Of a DNA stretch of 64,000 nt, positions 16,744-26,801 are shown in pieces. Both the position numbers and the translations under genes were made by a program. This DNA is from Salipaludibacillus daqingensis. GTDB taxonomy: Bacteria > Bacillota > Bacilli > Bacillales > Salisediminibacteriaceae. Location: NCBI RefSeq assembly GCF_029891575.1, contig NZ_JARZHF010000001.1:558001-622000 (forward strand). The letters run 5' to 3'. How positions within the stretch are numbered: position 1 is the first letter of the stretch; each line of letters begins with the position of its first letter. The notes beneath the pieces are model-generated. The model ran no database searches and had not been told where the DNA came from. It saw only the letters and a program-made list of their open reading frames with translations.

Positions 16744-17208
16744 TCAATCCAGTAACAACGTCTGATTATCTTCCACTGCAAAGTGTTTCGTTTTTACAAC
16801 TTTAAAACCTTGTTTCAAATCCTCAAACAGGCCTTCTGTCAATTCATACCCTAAAATTTTTCCCGAATCTGGCAAAAAATATACATCTTCAACGATTCCA
16901 ATCATCTCCCCATCTTTTTGATTCACCGCTCTACCTATAAGTCGGTGTTTCCCATGAAGAAATCGTGAATCGGAATGTTTTTTTGCCACGAAGGGGTGGT
17001 TTTCAGTAACAATAAAGCAATGTTTATCTTTGGATGCCACAACCGAGAGTGGTAAGACGTGCTCTTTTGACCACCAGCGTCTATTTTGAACCCAATAACC
17101 TGTAATTCTTCCCTCTTTTAAGCAATACGTAAGGTCAGTAATTACACCAAGCTGATGATTGTTCCCATTAAGAATGGGTGCTCCCTTGACTTTTTTAAAG
17201 GTTCTCAA
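16744..17208 (-). CDS. PRC-barrel domain protein (YrrD-like)
   Basis: A 154-residue protein with two PRC-barrel repeats. The first is at about residues 2-70 (KKVKGAPILNGNNHQLGVIT), the second at about 80-150 (LIGRAVNQKDGEMIGIVEDV, ending KTKHFAVEDNQTLLL). PRC barrels serve as small adaptor or RNA-associated folds; this member has no known role. The start is set at the TTG at 17208, with GGAG nine bases upstream. An in-frame ATG at 17262 would overlap recD2 and lacks a ribosome site. It follows recD2 directly, as yrrD follows yrrC in B. subtilis. Confidence 0.8.
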   Translation of the reverse strand: MRTFKKVKGAPILNGNNHQLGVITDLTYCLKEGRITGYWVQNRRWWSKEHVLPLSVVASKDKHCFIVTENHPFVAKKHSDSRFLHGKHRLIGRAVNQKDGEMIGIVEDVYFLPDSGKILGYELTEGLFEDLKQGFKVVKTKHFAVEDNQTLLLD

Positions 17209-17233
17209 GGATTTCCTCTCCTTTCGAACACTC

Positions 17234-19546
17234 TTAGTCTTTAGCAGCACCCTCTGATTCATTCGTGTATTCCATTTCCAATCCAGCTATCTTTTCCTTT
17301 AATGTTGTATTTCGCCTCACATCACGATTCGCTTCAACAGCTATTTCCATCGCTTTCCAATCACCACATAATAAAAGAAATTCCTTTGCTCTTGTAATAC
17401 CAGTATAAATTAATTTTTTCCGTAACATCCTATAATACCCTCTCACAACTGGCATGATGACGATCGGAAATTCGCTTCCTTGCGATTTATGAATCGAGCA
17501 ACAATAAGCATGCGTGATTTGAGTTAAGTCAGGTTTCGTATAAACAACTTCTTCCCCGTCAAAAGAAATGACGATCTGAAGCTGTTTTTTAGTATTTTCT
17601 TTCTCTGTAAAAATAGAGACGATTTCTCCTCTATCTCCATTATAAACGTTGTCTTCTGGATTATTAACCAACTGTAGGACCATATCTCCAACCCGATAAA
17701 CCACATCTCCAAATGGCACTTCTCTTCGTTGATCTGTTTTAGGGTTGAACAGCGTCTGTAACATATCATTTAAATTTTCCACACCTGCAACCCCTCGGTA
17801 CATGGGAGCTAACACTTGGATATCTTTGGCTCGGAATCCTTTTGCTACCGCTCTTTGGCAAATTTGTTTCACTGCTTCAGGAACCTTTTCTTGTTCACAT
17901 GGGAAAAAACGTAAATCTTTGCTATGTTGATCAATCATTTCCGGTAGTTCACCGTGTTTAATTTGGTGAGAAAATTCTATAATTTTTGATCCTTCTGATT
18001 GACGATAAATATCAATGAGTTGTACAGATGGTATGACTCCTGAATCTAACAAATCTGCCAGCACTTGTCCCGGACCTACCGATGGAAGTTGGTCCTCATC
18101 GCCAACAAAAATAACTTGCATATGATTTGGAACTGCTTTTAACAGTTGATTCGCTAACCATGTATCCACCATCGACATCTCATCAAGAATGAGAAGTTCT
18201 CCTTCTAATTGATCATCTTCGCCTTTTTCGAAATAATCACCATCAATTCCTTTAAAACCAAGTAGCCGATGGATTGTTGACGCAGGCAAACCTGTGGATT
18301 CTGTCATTCGTTTAGCTGCTCGTCCCGTTGGTGCAGCCATAAGGATAGGGAACGACTTCTTTTTTTTGTGGTAATCGTTTGGATCCACCGAAATTCCTTT
18401 TAACTGCCCGATCACTTCTATTAAACCTTTGATCACCGTGGTTTTCCCTGTTCCTGGTCCACCCGTTAAAATCAAAAGAGGAGAGTGCAAAGCTTGTTCA
18501 ATCCCCTCTCGTTGAGATGGCGCATAGCTAATTCCTAGGTCTTCTTCTACTTTTCCTAATGCTTTTAAAAATTCAGACTCAGGAAACTCATCCATCTCTT
18601 TTTTATTTGCTAACAATCGTTGCAGATTTGTAGCAATTCCACGTTCGGCAAAATAAAGAGAAGGCATGTACATTCGCTGGTCCTCAACAATTACTTTACC
18701 CTCTTCGCCAAGTTGAATTACTTGTTCCGCTATATCTAGCGGAGATATTTCCTCATGAGTTCCTTTTTCTAATAGAAGTTTTGCCTCTTCAATCACTTTT
18801 TCATTTTCGACAAAAACATTCCCTTCACTAAGGGATTGATCTTGAATAACAAATAAGATCGCAGCCCGCAAACGGTCTGGATGATTTCCCGTTAATCCTT
18901 GTTTTCTGCCAATTAAGTCTGCTTTCGAAAATCCAATCCCGTCCACATCTTCCACCATCCGAAACGGGTTCGATTGAATGACCTTTAAAGCCTCCGTATG
19001 ATAAGCTTGATATACTTTCATCGCAAGCTGAATTCCGAAACCAAATTCGTATAGCTTTAAAAGGACTTGCTCTATACCCTGATCTTCCATTAATGTTTCA
19101 TATATTTCGGTTGCTTTCTCTGGCTTTATTTTTGGGATGTTATCAAGTACTTTTCGATCGTTTAAAATCATTGATATGCAGTGTACCCCTAGATTTTCTA
19201 CAATCGCCTCAGCCGTTTTTTTCCCGATTCCCGGGAAGCGATCACTCGATAAGTATAAAATAATCCCTTGAGTTGTTTCCGGCATCACTTTTTGTGACTG
19301 TTCAAACTTATATTGACGTCCGAACCTAGGGTGATCTGTGAAAACACCGTGGAAAAGATACGTGAGGTCTCTTTCAGGTTCTGGCATCATCCCTACCACT
19401 GTTACTTCTTTATCGTCCAATTTTTCAGCCGATTCATTCACCCGCATTTTCGCTACCGTATAGAGAGTATCCTCGTTATGAAAAATCAAATGAAGAAGCT
19501 CTCCTTTTATATAATCTTTATTTTCTTCATTTGACTGATTCATCAT
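17234..19546 (-). CDS. recD2: RecD2 family ATP-dependent DNA helicase
   Basis: Superfamily 1B 5'-3' helicase (B. subtilis YrrC/RecD2), which acts in repair and replication-fork maintenance without RecBC. The N-terminal OB-like domain is followed by helix-hairpin-helix motifs (FPGIGKKTAEAIVENLG at about 105-121). Walker A is GGPGTGKTTVIKGL (about 360-373) and Walker B LLILDEMSMVD (about 430-440). The later helicase motifs include HKSQGSEFP and the C-terminal YTGITRA. Length is 770. The start at 19546 (ATG, with another ATG at 19543) has AGTAGGA upstream and lies four bases after the TPR gene stop, so the pair is probably co-translated. Confidence 0.93.
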   Translation of the reverse strand: MMNQSNEENKDYIKGELLHLIFHNEDTLYTVAKMRVNESAEKLDDKEVTVVGMMPEPERDLTYLFHGVFTDHPRFGRQYKFEQSQKVMPETTQGIILYLSSDRFPGIGKKTAEAIVENLGVHCISMILNDRKVLDNIPKIKPEKATEIYETLMEDQGIEQVLLKLYEFGFGIQLAMKVYQAYHTEALKVIQSNPFRMVEDVDGIGFSKADLIGRKQGLTGNHPDRLRAAILFVIQDQSLSEGNVFVENEKVIEEAKLLLEKGTHEEISPLDIAEQVIQLGEEGKVIVEDQRMYMPSLYFAERGIATNLQRLLANKKEMDEFPESEFLKALGKVEEDLGISYAPSQREGIEQALHSPLLILTGGPGTGKTTVIKGLIEVIGQLKGISVDPNDYHKKKKSFPILMAAPTGRAAKRMTESTGLPASTIHRLLGFKGIDGDYFEKGEDDQLEGELLILDEMSMVDTWLANQLLKAVPNHMQVIFVGDEDQLPSVGPGQVLADLLDSGVIPSVQLIDIYRQSEGSKIIEFSHQIKHGELPEMIDQHSKDLRFFPCEQEKVPEAVKQICQRAVAKGFRAKDIQVLAPMYRGVAGVENLNDMLQTLFNPKTDQRREVPFGDVVYRVGDMVLQLVNNPEDNVYNGDRGEIVSIFTEKENTKKQLQIVISFDGEEVVYTKPDLTQITHAYCCSIHKSQGSEFPIVIMPVVRGYYRMLRKKLIYTGITRAKEFLLLCGDWKAMEIAVEANRDVRRNTTLKEKIAGLEMEYTNESEGAAKD

Positions 19547-19550
19547 AATC

Positions 19551-20225
19551 CTACTTTCTTTCGTCCTCATTATTCATTGCAACGTTCATTTGTTTTACAC
19601 CGTTAGCTGCAAGAGCATGATCAGGTTGAATTTCAAGTGCTTTCTCAAACATTTCCAAAGCTTTTTCTGCATCTTCATTATACGCATATCCAACACCAAG
19701 GTTGAAATAACTATCTGCATGTTCAGGATCTTGCTTTACGACTTTTTCAAATTGTGGAATCGCTTCATTGATCTGCTCCGTTTGGGCTAAACACATGCCA
19801 TAATGAAAACGAGCATCACTATCTGATTCATTCAGTTCTACCGCTCGACTCAAACTAGGAAGAGCCCGAACAAAATCACCTAGTTGATAAAAACTCATCC
19901 CAAGCATATAATACACGTCCCCTTCATGGAGTCCATGGGACATTGCTAACTGATACAGTTCTACCGCTTCTTTAAATTGATCTTGATTAAATCGTACATT
20001 TCCTTTTCCGTAATAAGCTGTCGCTAAATTTTTATTTAACTCAATCGCTTTATCGTAAAACGCAATCGACCGGTCGTCTTCTCCAACTGCCGATAATAAG
20101 TTCCCAAAATTTATATAAGCAATGGCATCTTTAGGGTTTTCCTCAATTGCATCATTTAATAATTTCGCTGCTTCTTCAATATTTCCTTCTTGCATTTCTT
20201 TGACGGCTTGTTCATTTTTATCCAT
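19551..20225 (-). CDS. TPR-repeat protein (YrrB-like)
   Basis: A 224-residue protein made almost entirely of tetratricopeptide repeats, about six units of 34 residues (for example AIAYINFGNLLSAVGEDDRS, ATAYYGKGNVRFNQDQFKEA and ADSYFNLGVGYAYNEDAEKA). It forms a superhelical scaffold for protein contacts. B. subtilis YrrB holds the same place between mnmA and recD2 and has been crystallised as a TPR protein of unclear role. The start at 20225 follows AAGGAGAG; the ATG at 20246 is less likely. There is no signal or membrane segment. Confidence 0.9.
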   Translation of the reverse strand: MDKNEQAVKEMQEGNIEEAAKLLNDAIEENPKDAIAYINFGNLLSAVGEDDRSIAFYDKAIELNKNLATAYYGKGNVRFNQDQFKEAVELYQLAMSHGLHEGDVYYMLGMSFYQLGDFVRALPSLSRAVELNESDSDARFHYGMCLAQTEQINEAIPQFEKVVKQDPEHADSYFNLGVGYAYNEDAEKALEMFEKALEIQPDHALAANGVKQMNVAMNNEDERK

Positions 20226-20282
20226 TGTAGAAACTCTCCTTTTCATCTTCTCTCTATTTTATCTCTTATTGCGGACACAGAA

Positions 20283-21416
<1,134 letters not shown>

Positions 21417-21425
21417 CTAGATGTT

Positions 21426-22571
21426 TCATTTTAATTTCATCAATCGTTTCATGACTTTAATAACAAGGTAAGCAGCTTTATCGACTTGTTCATGATCATT
21501 TCCATAACCGAAGCTAAACCTAACTGCTGAATGACTGAGGCTTTCGTCATCATACATTGCCATCAACACATGAGAAGGGTTGATCGATCCTGCAGTACAA
21601 GCTGAACCACTTGATACAGCGACACCTTCTAAATCTAGATTCATCAATATAGATTCAATATTCAAGCCAGGAAAGCTAACGTTTAAAATATGGGCTAACC
21701 CTTCATTCTCAGAACCATTTAAATGATAAGGGATGTGAGCTTCATTAAAAATGTCTAACATTCTTTTTTTGAAGTGATTATATTGTTCTTTTCGTTGTTC
21801 ACGCTCTTTTACTGTTAGTTCCAACGCTTTTTTCATGCCAACAATAGCAGGAACATTTTCCGTTCCTGCTCTCCGCTTTCTTTCTTGTTCTCCTCCAAAC
21901 AGTAATGGAGATAACTTCACACCTTTTTTTGCATACAAAAAACCAATTCCGTTCGGACCGTTTAATTTATGACCTGAAGCAGCTAATAAATCAATTCCTT
22001 GTACTTTCACGTCTATTGGTTCCATTCCGACTGCTTGTACAGCATCCGTATGAAAAATAGCTTGATGCTCAGATAACAAGTTCCCAATCTCTTGAATAGG
22101 TTGTATTGTCCCTACTTCATTGTTGCCAAACATAATAGAAACAAGAATTGTCTCGTCACATATCACTGAATGAAGTTGATCAAGAGACACAACACCTTGC
22201 TCATTTACGTCTAAATATGTCACCCGAAAGCCTTGTTTTTCTAAATATTGAAATGCATGAAGCACCCCATGATGCTCGATTTTGGTAGTGATGACATGCT
22301 TCCCATTATGTTTATTAGCATTAGCCGAACCGATTACAGCTAAATTATCTGCTTCCGTTCCTCCACTTGTAAAAATAATTTCTTCAAATGAAGCGTTGAT
22401 TATTTGAGCAATATATTCTCTCGATTGATCCAACCCTCTTCTAGCATCTCTTCCAAACCGATGTATACTAGATGGATTCCCAAAAAAAGTCTCATTATAC
22501 GGTTGCATTGCTTTTAGAACTTCTGGATGGACTGGTGAAGTCGCTGCATGGTCCAAATAAATACTTTCCAT
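21426..22571 (-). CDS. yrvO: cysteine desulfurase (NifS/IscS family, YrvO-like)
   Basis: PLP enzyme that takes sulfur from cysteine to form an enzyme persulfide. The N-terminal YLDHAATSPVHPE is the family start. The PLP lysine is in ASGHKLNGPNGIGF (about residues 195-208), and the catalytic Cys in SSGSACTAGS (around 320-329). Length is 381. It lies directly upstream of mnmA, as in B. subtilis, where YrvO supplies sulfur for tRNA thiolation by MnmA. It could also serve other sulfur acceptors. It is downstream of cymR, the cysteine metabolism repressor. Confidence 0.93.
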   Translation of the reverse strand: MESIYLDHAATSPVHPEVLKAMQPYNETFFGNPSSIHRFGRDARRGLDQSREYIAQIINASFEEIIFTSGGTEADNLAVIGSANANKHNGKHVITTKIEHHGVLHAFQYLEKQGFRVTYLDVNEQGVVSLDQLHSVICDETILVSIMFGNNEVGTIQPIQEIGNLLSEHQAIFHTDAVQAVGMEPIDVKVQGIDLLAASGHKLNGPNGIGFLYAKKGVKLSPLLFGGEQERKRRAGTENVPAIVGMKKALELTVKEREQRKEQYNHFKKRMLDIFNEAHIPYHLNGSENEGLAHILNVSFPGLNIESILMNLDLEGVAVSSGSACTAGSINPSHVLMAMYDDESLSHSAVRFSFGYGNDHEQVDKAAYLVIKVMKRLMKLK

Positions 22572-22595
22572 ATATTGTTCACACCTTTAAATTTC

Positions 22596-23015
22596 TTAAA
22601 TATAAAACATATAATTCTCTTGGTCACCTTCGCCTTCAAAGTTAGCCAAATCATCCAATGTTGTAGAATCTAACACGTCTTTTACTGCATCGCGAATCTT
22701 TATCCATAAATCTCTTTTTGCAGGTTCTTCATCGTCTATGATTTCCACAGGCGTAATTGGTCCTTCAAGAACTCGAATAATATCTCCAGCCGTAATTTCT
22801 TCTGGATTTTTAGACAGCATATAGCCCCCATATGCTCCTCGGACACTTTTCACCAATGTCGCGTTTCGAAGTGGAGCAATGAGTTGTTCCAAATAATGCT
22901 CAGACAGATTGTGGTCGTTAGCAATCGACTTCAATGACGTAGGACCCTCTCCATGTTTTTTCGCTAATGCAATCATAATTGTTAAACCATAACGTCCTTT
23001 AGTTGATATTTTCAA
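22596..23015 (-). CDS. cymR: Rrf2-family cysteine metabolism repressor CymR
   Basis: A 139-residue Rrf2 regulator. The N-terminal winged helix-turn-helix includes MKISTKGRYGLTIMIALAKK and the recognition region LSEHYLEQLIAPLRNATLVK. RGAYGGYMLSKNPEEIT follows as the wing. There is no cysteine cluster of the IscR kind, which supports CymR. In Bacillus it represses cysteine and cystine uptake and synthesis genes when bound by CysK. It sits directly upstream of the cysteine desulfurase and mnmA, and its start overlaps the preceding membrane-protein gene by 17 bases. Confidence 0.9.
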   Translation of the reverse strand: MKISTKGRYGLTIMIALAKKHGEGPTSLKSIANDHNLSEHYLEQLIAPLRNATLVKSVRGAYGGYMLSKNPEEITAGDIIRVLEGPITPVEIIDDEEPAKRDLWIKIRDAVKDVLDSTTLDDLANFEGEGDQENYMFYI

Positions 23016-23655
23016 CGTTCATCCCTCTTTCCATTCTTCTATCTACCCACTGTTGACAATAAATTAATGAAATGCCTGTAATGTGACCAATGAATAAACT
23101 AAACAATATCGTACCAACAAATACTGGACCTCCCAGTCCCCATCCAACAGCTAACACGATAATTTCCATCATAATTCTAACTTTTGCAACGGAAGCACCT
23201 GTTTTTTGAGAAATAGCCAACATCATACTATCTCTAGGTCCTGCTCCACATCTTGGAGAAATATATACACCAATCCCAAAACCCATAATAATAATTCCAA
23301 CGAGAAGCATCATACTTTTTGCTAAAAGGGATGGTGGTGTTTGTAATATAAATAAAAATAAATCCACAAACATTCCAACAAAAATCATATTTAAATAGGC
23401 ACCTAACTTCGGTAACTCTTTCGATATAAGTGTCGAAACGAGAAGAAGTAAAAATCCCATGATGACTGTCCAACTTCCAACAGTTAAACCAAAGTGATTC
23501 GTTAACCCTATGTGCAGAACATCCCAAGGGGCACTTCCTAGTTCAGCGGTAATCATTAACGCAATACCAAAACTCATGATCATGATACCAATGAGAAAAA
23601 CGCCCCACCGAAACCAAGGCGTTTCTGAAAAAATCCGTTCATTTATATAATCCAT
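22999..23655 (-). CDS. YczE/YyaS/YitT-type membrane protein
   Basis: A 218-residue integral membrane protein with five or six helices (about residues 15-36, 50-72, 82-100, 107-128, 150-190). The conserved pieces GIALMITAELGSAPWDVLH (about 30-48) and ISPRCGAGPRDSMM (around 131-144) identify the YczE/YyaS branch. Its substrate is unknown. In B. subtilis YczE is linked to bacillaene and surfactin-type synthesis by an unclear mechanism. Its end overlaps cymR, so the two are probably co-transcribed from the promoter at about 23727. The AGAGGA site is ten bases before the ATG. Confidence 0.75.
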   Translation of the reverse strand: MDYINERIFSETPWFRWGVFLIGIMIMSFGIALMITAELGSAPWDVLHIGLTNHFGLTVGSWTVIMGFLLLLVSTLISKELPKLGAYLNMIFVGMFVDLFLFILQTPPSLLAKSMMLLVGIIIMGFGIGVYISPRCGAGPRDSMMLAISQKTGASVAKVRIMMEIIVLAVGWGLGGPVFVGTILFSLFIGHITGISLIYCQQWVDRRMERGMNVENIN

Positions 23656-23721
23656 TCATGTCCATTCCTCTCAAGAAAAAAACCTATGGTAAAACGAAAA
23701 TCTTGTTCATATCTAGAAATC

Positions 23722-23727
23722 ATTATA
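23722..23727 (-). promoter_or_regulatory. extended -10 promoter of the yczE-like/cymR unit
   Basis: Minus strand TGCTATAAT: an extended -10 about 67 bases before the first gene. There is no good -35, which fits the extended type. Confidence 0.45.
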
Positions 23728-23790
23728 GCATAGAACAAGGACTTCTGTTCCAACTTGAGCATGAACAATGATACAAATCTTCATAACAAC

Positions 23791-23843
23791 TGCATTTTAC
23801 TGATGATTACGATAAAATGCAATCATTAGCGTTTGCTAAATCC
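23791..23843. other. two palindromes in the divergent yczE-rarA region
   Basis: TGCATTTTA at 23791-23799 pairs with TAAAATGCA at 23813-23821, and shortly after TTAGC-GTTT-GCTAA forms a second palindrome. AATCATTA occurs twice nearby. These could be operators or a hairpin; no protein can be assigned. Confidence 0.35.
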
Positions 23844-23911
23844 TAATCATTAATAACGACTATATAACTATAATCACTCGGTATCGAGTCTTGAAAAAGG
23901 TGGTAATATAC

Positions 23912-25243
23912 ATGGATTTATTTAATTACTCAAGTCACCAACAACCAAAAGGACCATTAGCGTCAAGGATGCGTCCGAGATCATTAGAAGAAGTCATCGG
24001 CCAAGAGGAAATCATTGGTCAAGGAACATTGTTACGAAGGGCTATTGAAGCTGACCGGTTAACACCGATGATTTTCCATGGACCACCGGGCACTGGAAAA
24101 ACGACGTTAGCACGAGTGATTGCTAATACGACAGCAGCGCGCTTCGAACAGTTAAATGCGGTTATTGCAGGAATTAAAGATATACGTGAAATTGTAAAAA
24201 AAGCGAAAGATAGATTGTCATTTGAGGATGAGAAAACCGTCCTTTTTATAGATGAAATCCATCGCTTTAACAAGGGACAACAAGATGCATTATTACCTTA
24301 TGTGGAAGATGGAACCGTCATTCTCATAGGTGCTACAACTGAAAACCCAATGTTTGAAGTGAACCCTGCCCTCATTTCTCGTTCTCGTCTGTTTAAACTA
24401 CAATCCTTGTCCGATAATGAAGTAAAGCGAGTGATCAAACAAGCTTTAGAGGATGAAAAGCGTGGATTTGGGAATTATTCAATTCATATAGATGATGATG
24501 CTTATTCTCATATCGTTAACATTGCAAACGGCGATGCCAGAACTGCATTAAATGCTGTGGAACTAGCTGTATTAACAACCGACCCTGGTGAAGATGAAGT
24601 TATTCGAATTGACTTAACAACAGCGGAAGCATCGATTCAGAAAAGAATGATTCGTTACGATAAAGCTGGTGACAATCATTACGACACGATATCGGCATTT
24701 ATTAAGAGCATTCGTGGTTCAGACCCAGACGCAACCCTGTATTGGCTAGCTAAAATGATTTATGCAGGAGAAGATGCTCGCTTTATTGCTAGAAGACTAT
24801 ATGTCCATGCGGCAGAAGATATCGGATTAGCTGATCCGAACGCGTTATTAATAGCGGAAGCTGCTTTTCAAGCCGTGGAATTCATCGGTATGCCAGAAGC
24901 ACGAATTCCCTTAGCGGAAGCAGCTCTTTATTTGGCAACCGCCCCTAAAAGTAATGCGGTAATCAAAGGAATTGATGATGCTTTACAAACCGTAGAGAAA
25001 GAAAAAACAGGAGAGGTCCCTGTCCATCTTCGTGACGCTCATTATAAAGGTGCAGCGAAACTAGGCCATGGTAAAAACTACCTCTATCCACATCATTATG
25101 AAAATCATTATGTCGTCCAACAATATCTCCCTGACCATCTTAAGGAAAAGACTTTTTATAACCCTTCTTCAAGCGGCTACGAAAAAACCGTTCAAAAGCG
25201 ACTTGATTATTTTTCTCAAAGAAAAAAGAACGATAGACAATAG
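23912..25243 (+). CDS. rarA: replication-associated recombination protein RarA
   Basis: AAA+ ATPase of the MgsA/RarA/WRNIP1 family (B. subtilis YrvN), which acts at stalled replication forks and with SSB. Walker A is GPPGTGKTTLARVIA (about residues 52-66), Walker [13 protein letters not shown] (about 103-114), sensor 1 GATTENP, and the arginine finger is in NPALISRSRL. The C-terminal half carries the RarA tetramerisation domain (KSIRGSDPDATLYWLAKMI). Length is 443. The start at 23912 has AGGTGG eight bases upstream; the TTG at 23891 is less likely. It is divergent from the yczE-like/cymR unit. Confidence 0.94.
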   Translation: MDLFNYSSHQQPKGPLASRMRPRSLEEVIGQEEIIGQGTLLRRAIEADRLTPMIFHGPPGTGKTTLARVIANTTAARFEQLNAVIAGIKDIREIVKKAKDRLSFEDEKTVLFIDEIHRFNKGQQDALLPYVEDGTVILIGATTENPMFEVNPALISRSRLFKLQSLSDNEVKRVIKQALEDEKRGFGNYSIHIDDDAYSHIVNIANGDARTALNAVELAVLTTDPGEDEVIRIDLTTAEASIQKRMIRYDKAGDNHYDTISAFIKSIRGSDPDATLYWLAKMIYAGEDARFIARRLYVHAAEDIGLADPNALLIAEAAFQAVEFIGMPEARIPLAEAALYLATAPKSNAVIKGIDDALQTVEKEKTGEVPVHLRDAHYKGAAKLGHGKNYLYPHHYENHYVVQQYLPDHLKEKTFYNPSSSGYEKTVQKRLDYFSQRKKNDRQ

Positions 25244-25339
25244 TTTTTTAGTTAGAACAATCTCTCTTAGTATACTTTCAAGATACTTTGTCCATCTTAA
25301 TAGAAACGAACAAGTTTCTAATAGAAAGGGATGGACGAA

Positions 25340-26026
25340 ATGAAAGTAAGACAAGATGCTTGGTCACATGAAGATGACCTACTATTGGCAGAAACCGTTC
25401 TTCGACATATTCGAGAAGGTAGTACTCAGTTAAATGCGTTTGATGAAGTAGGAGATGCTCTAAACAGAACTTCTGCAGCATGTGGTTTTCGTTGGAATGC
25501 GGTTGTAAGAGATAAATATGATGAAGCAATCAAACTAGCAAAAAAGCACAGAAAACAACGAAAACGTCGACTAGCACAAGAATCAAAACCCAATGTTTAT
25601 AAGCAATATCAACCGAAAGTAGAAGCGACTCCTTCGATGATTGAAGAATTCAGTCACGAAGTAGCACCAGCGGAACCAGTTGCTAGACAAGAATACAATC
25701 GAAAAGATGATTTTAAAAATGACCTTACTAACGACATGACAATTGAAAAAGTGATCTCATTTTTGCGAAACATGCAAGGAAATGGATCGAAAGAAACTAT
25801 GTTAGAGAATGAAAATCAAGAATTGAAGAGAAAAGTACATGAATTAGAATCTGCTTATTCTCAGCTTGAGAAGCAATATCAAGGAATAGAAGAGGACTAT
25901 CAATCCATCATTAAAATCATGGATCGAGCAAGAAAGATGGCCATTTTAGAAGAGGATCCTGAAGAAAAACATGCAGCCGCCTTTAGAATGGATAAAAACG
26001 GAAACCTTGAGAAAGTTGCAAAATAA
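25340..26026 (+). CDS. RsfA-family (Myb/SANT-like) transcription factor
   Basis: A 228-residue protein. The N-terminal SANT/Myb-like helix-turn-helix (about residues 3-60: RQDAWSHEDDLLLAETVLRH, then SAACGFRWNAVVR) is typical of B. subtilis RsfA, YlbO and YwfN. It is followed by a basic stretch KKHRKQRKRR, a poorly conserved linker and a C-terminal coiled coil (about 155-200). RsfA is a prespore regulator under sigma-F that tunes sigma-F and sigma-G genes. Which paralogue this is cannot be told. The start at 25340 has AAAGGG nine bases upstream. It ends at a terminator shared with lutC. Confidence 0.85.
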   Translation: MKVRQDAWSHEDDLLLAETVLRHIREGSTQLNAFDEVGDALNRTSAACGFRWNAVVRDKYDEAIKLAKKHRKQRKRRLAQESKPNVYKQYQPKVEATPSMIEEFSHEVAPAEPVARQEYNRKDDFKNDLTNDMTIEKVISFLRNMQGNGSKETMLENENQELKRKVHELESAYSQLEKQYQGIEEDYQSIIKIMDRARKMAILEEDPEEKHAAAFRMDKNGNLEKVAK

Positions 26027-26028
26027 TA

Positions 26029-26067
26029 GATAAAGTGCACTAATCAATATGATGAGTGCACTTTATC
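26029..26067. terminator. bidirectional terminator between the rsfA-like gene and lutC
   Basis: Perfect stem GATAAAGTGCAC(T) / AGTGCACTTTATC with a 13-base loop, between convergent genes. Confidence 0.75.
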
Positions 26068-26081
26068 ATTTGTGATCATTT

Positions 26082-26801
26082 TTATTTATCATCTATAACG
26101 ATGTACGTTGCTTTTACAGGTCCATGAACACCAACTACAAGCCGTAACTCAATATCTGCTGAGTTACTCGGTCCAGAGATGAAATTGATGCATGATGGCA
26201 TCCGTCCATTTTTTTGGGCAATTTCGTGAATTTTATCTGTCGCTTGTGTCATTCTTGGAACAAGCGTACTCTTTGGAATAATCGCCAAGTATTTTTCTGG
26301 AAGAAGACTTACCGAACGACCTTTTCCATTATCACTATGCAAAACACAAGTCCCAGACTCAGCTAATGTCACATCTGAAAAAGTAATGCCGATATTTGCT
26401 TGTTCCGCTTTTTCAATGTTTCGTTTCCCTAAATCTTTATTCCATTCATGGACGGAAACACCTGATTTTTTTTGATTCTCCAATGCTTCACGTAAACCAT
26501 ATTCATCAAAACGTGGATCTTTCCAATGAACGATAGATTTTCCACCTAGGTCATTAATTATTTTCGGGAACATTTCCTTTAATTCCGCTTGCGTTGTCAC
26601 AACGACATTCGTATGAATATTTTCGCATTGTAAAACGAATTGATCGAGCAACTCGTCTTTTGATAAACCATCAAAAACTTCATACTGAGGAAGTTTGCTC
26701 CACTTCGGTAGCTCTACTTTTTCCGTCCTCCGTTTTCTCCCTAACTGATCAGCAATTTTACGCAAAAATTTATCTTTATTATGAATTGTACCTGTCGTCA
26801 T
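26082..26801 (-). CDS. lutC: L-lactate utilisation protein LutC
   Basis: A 239-residue LUD-domain (DUF162) protein, the third part of the LutABC L-lactate oxidation system. The family core is visible as [19 protein letters not shown] (about residues 135-153) and [20 protein letters not shown] (about 162-181), with [20 protein letters not shown] near the C-terminus. It has no iron-sulfur cysteines, as expected. Its ATG overlaps the lutB stop by four bases, so the two are translationally coupled. It is the last gene of lutABC and ends at a terminator. Confidence 0.95.
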   Translation of the reverse strand: MTTGTIHNKDKFLRKIADQLGRKRRTEKVELPKWSKLPQYEVFDGLSKDELLDQFVLQCENIHTNVVVTTQAELKEMFPKIINDLGGKSIVHWKDPRFDEYGLREALENQKKSGVSVHEWNKDLGKRNIEKAEQANIGITFSDVTLAESGTCVLHSDNGKGRSVSLLPEKYLAIIPKSTLVPRMTQATDKIHEIAQKNGRMPSCINFISGPSNSADIELRLVVGVHGPVKATYIVIDDK

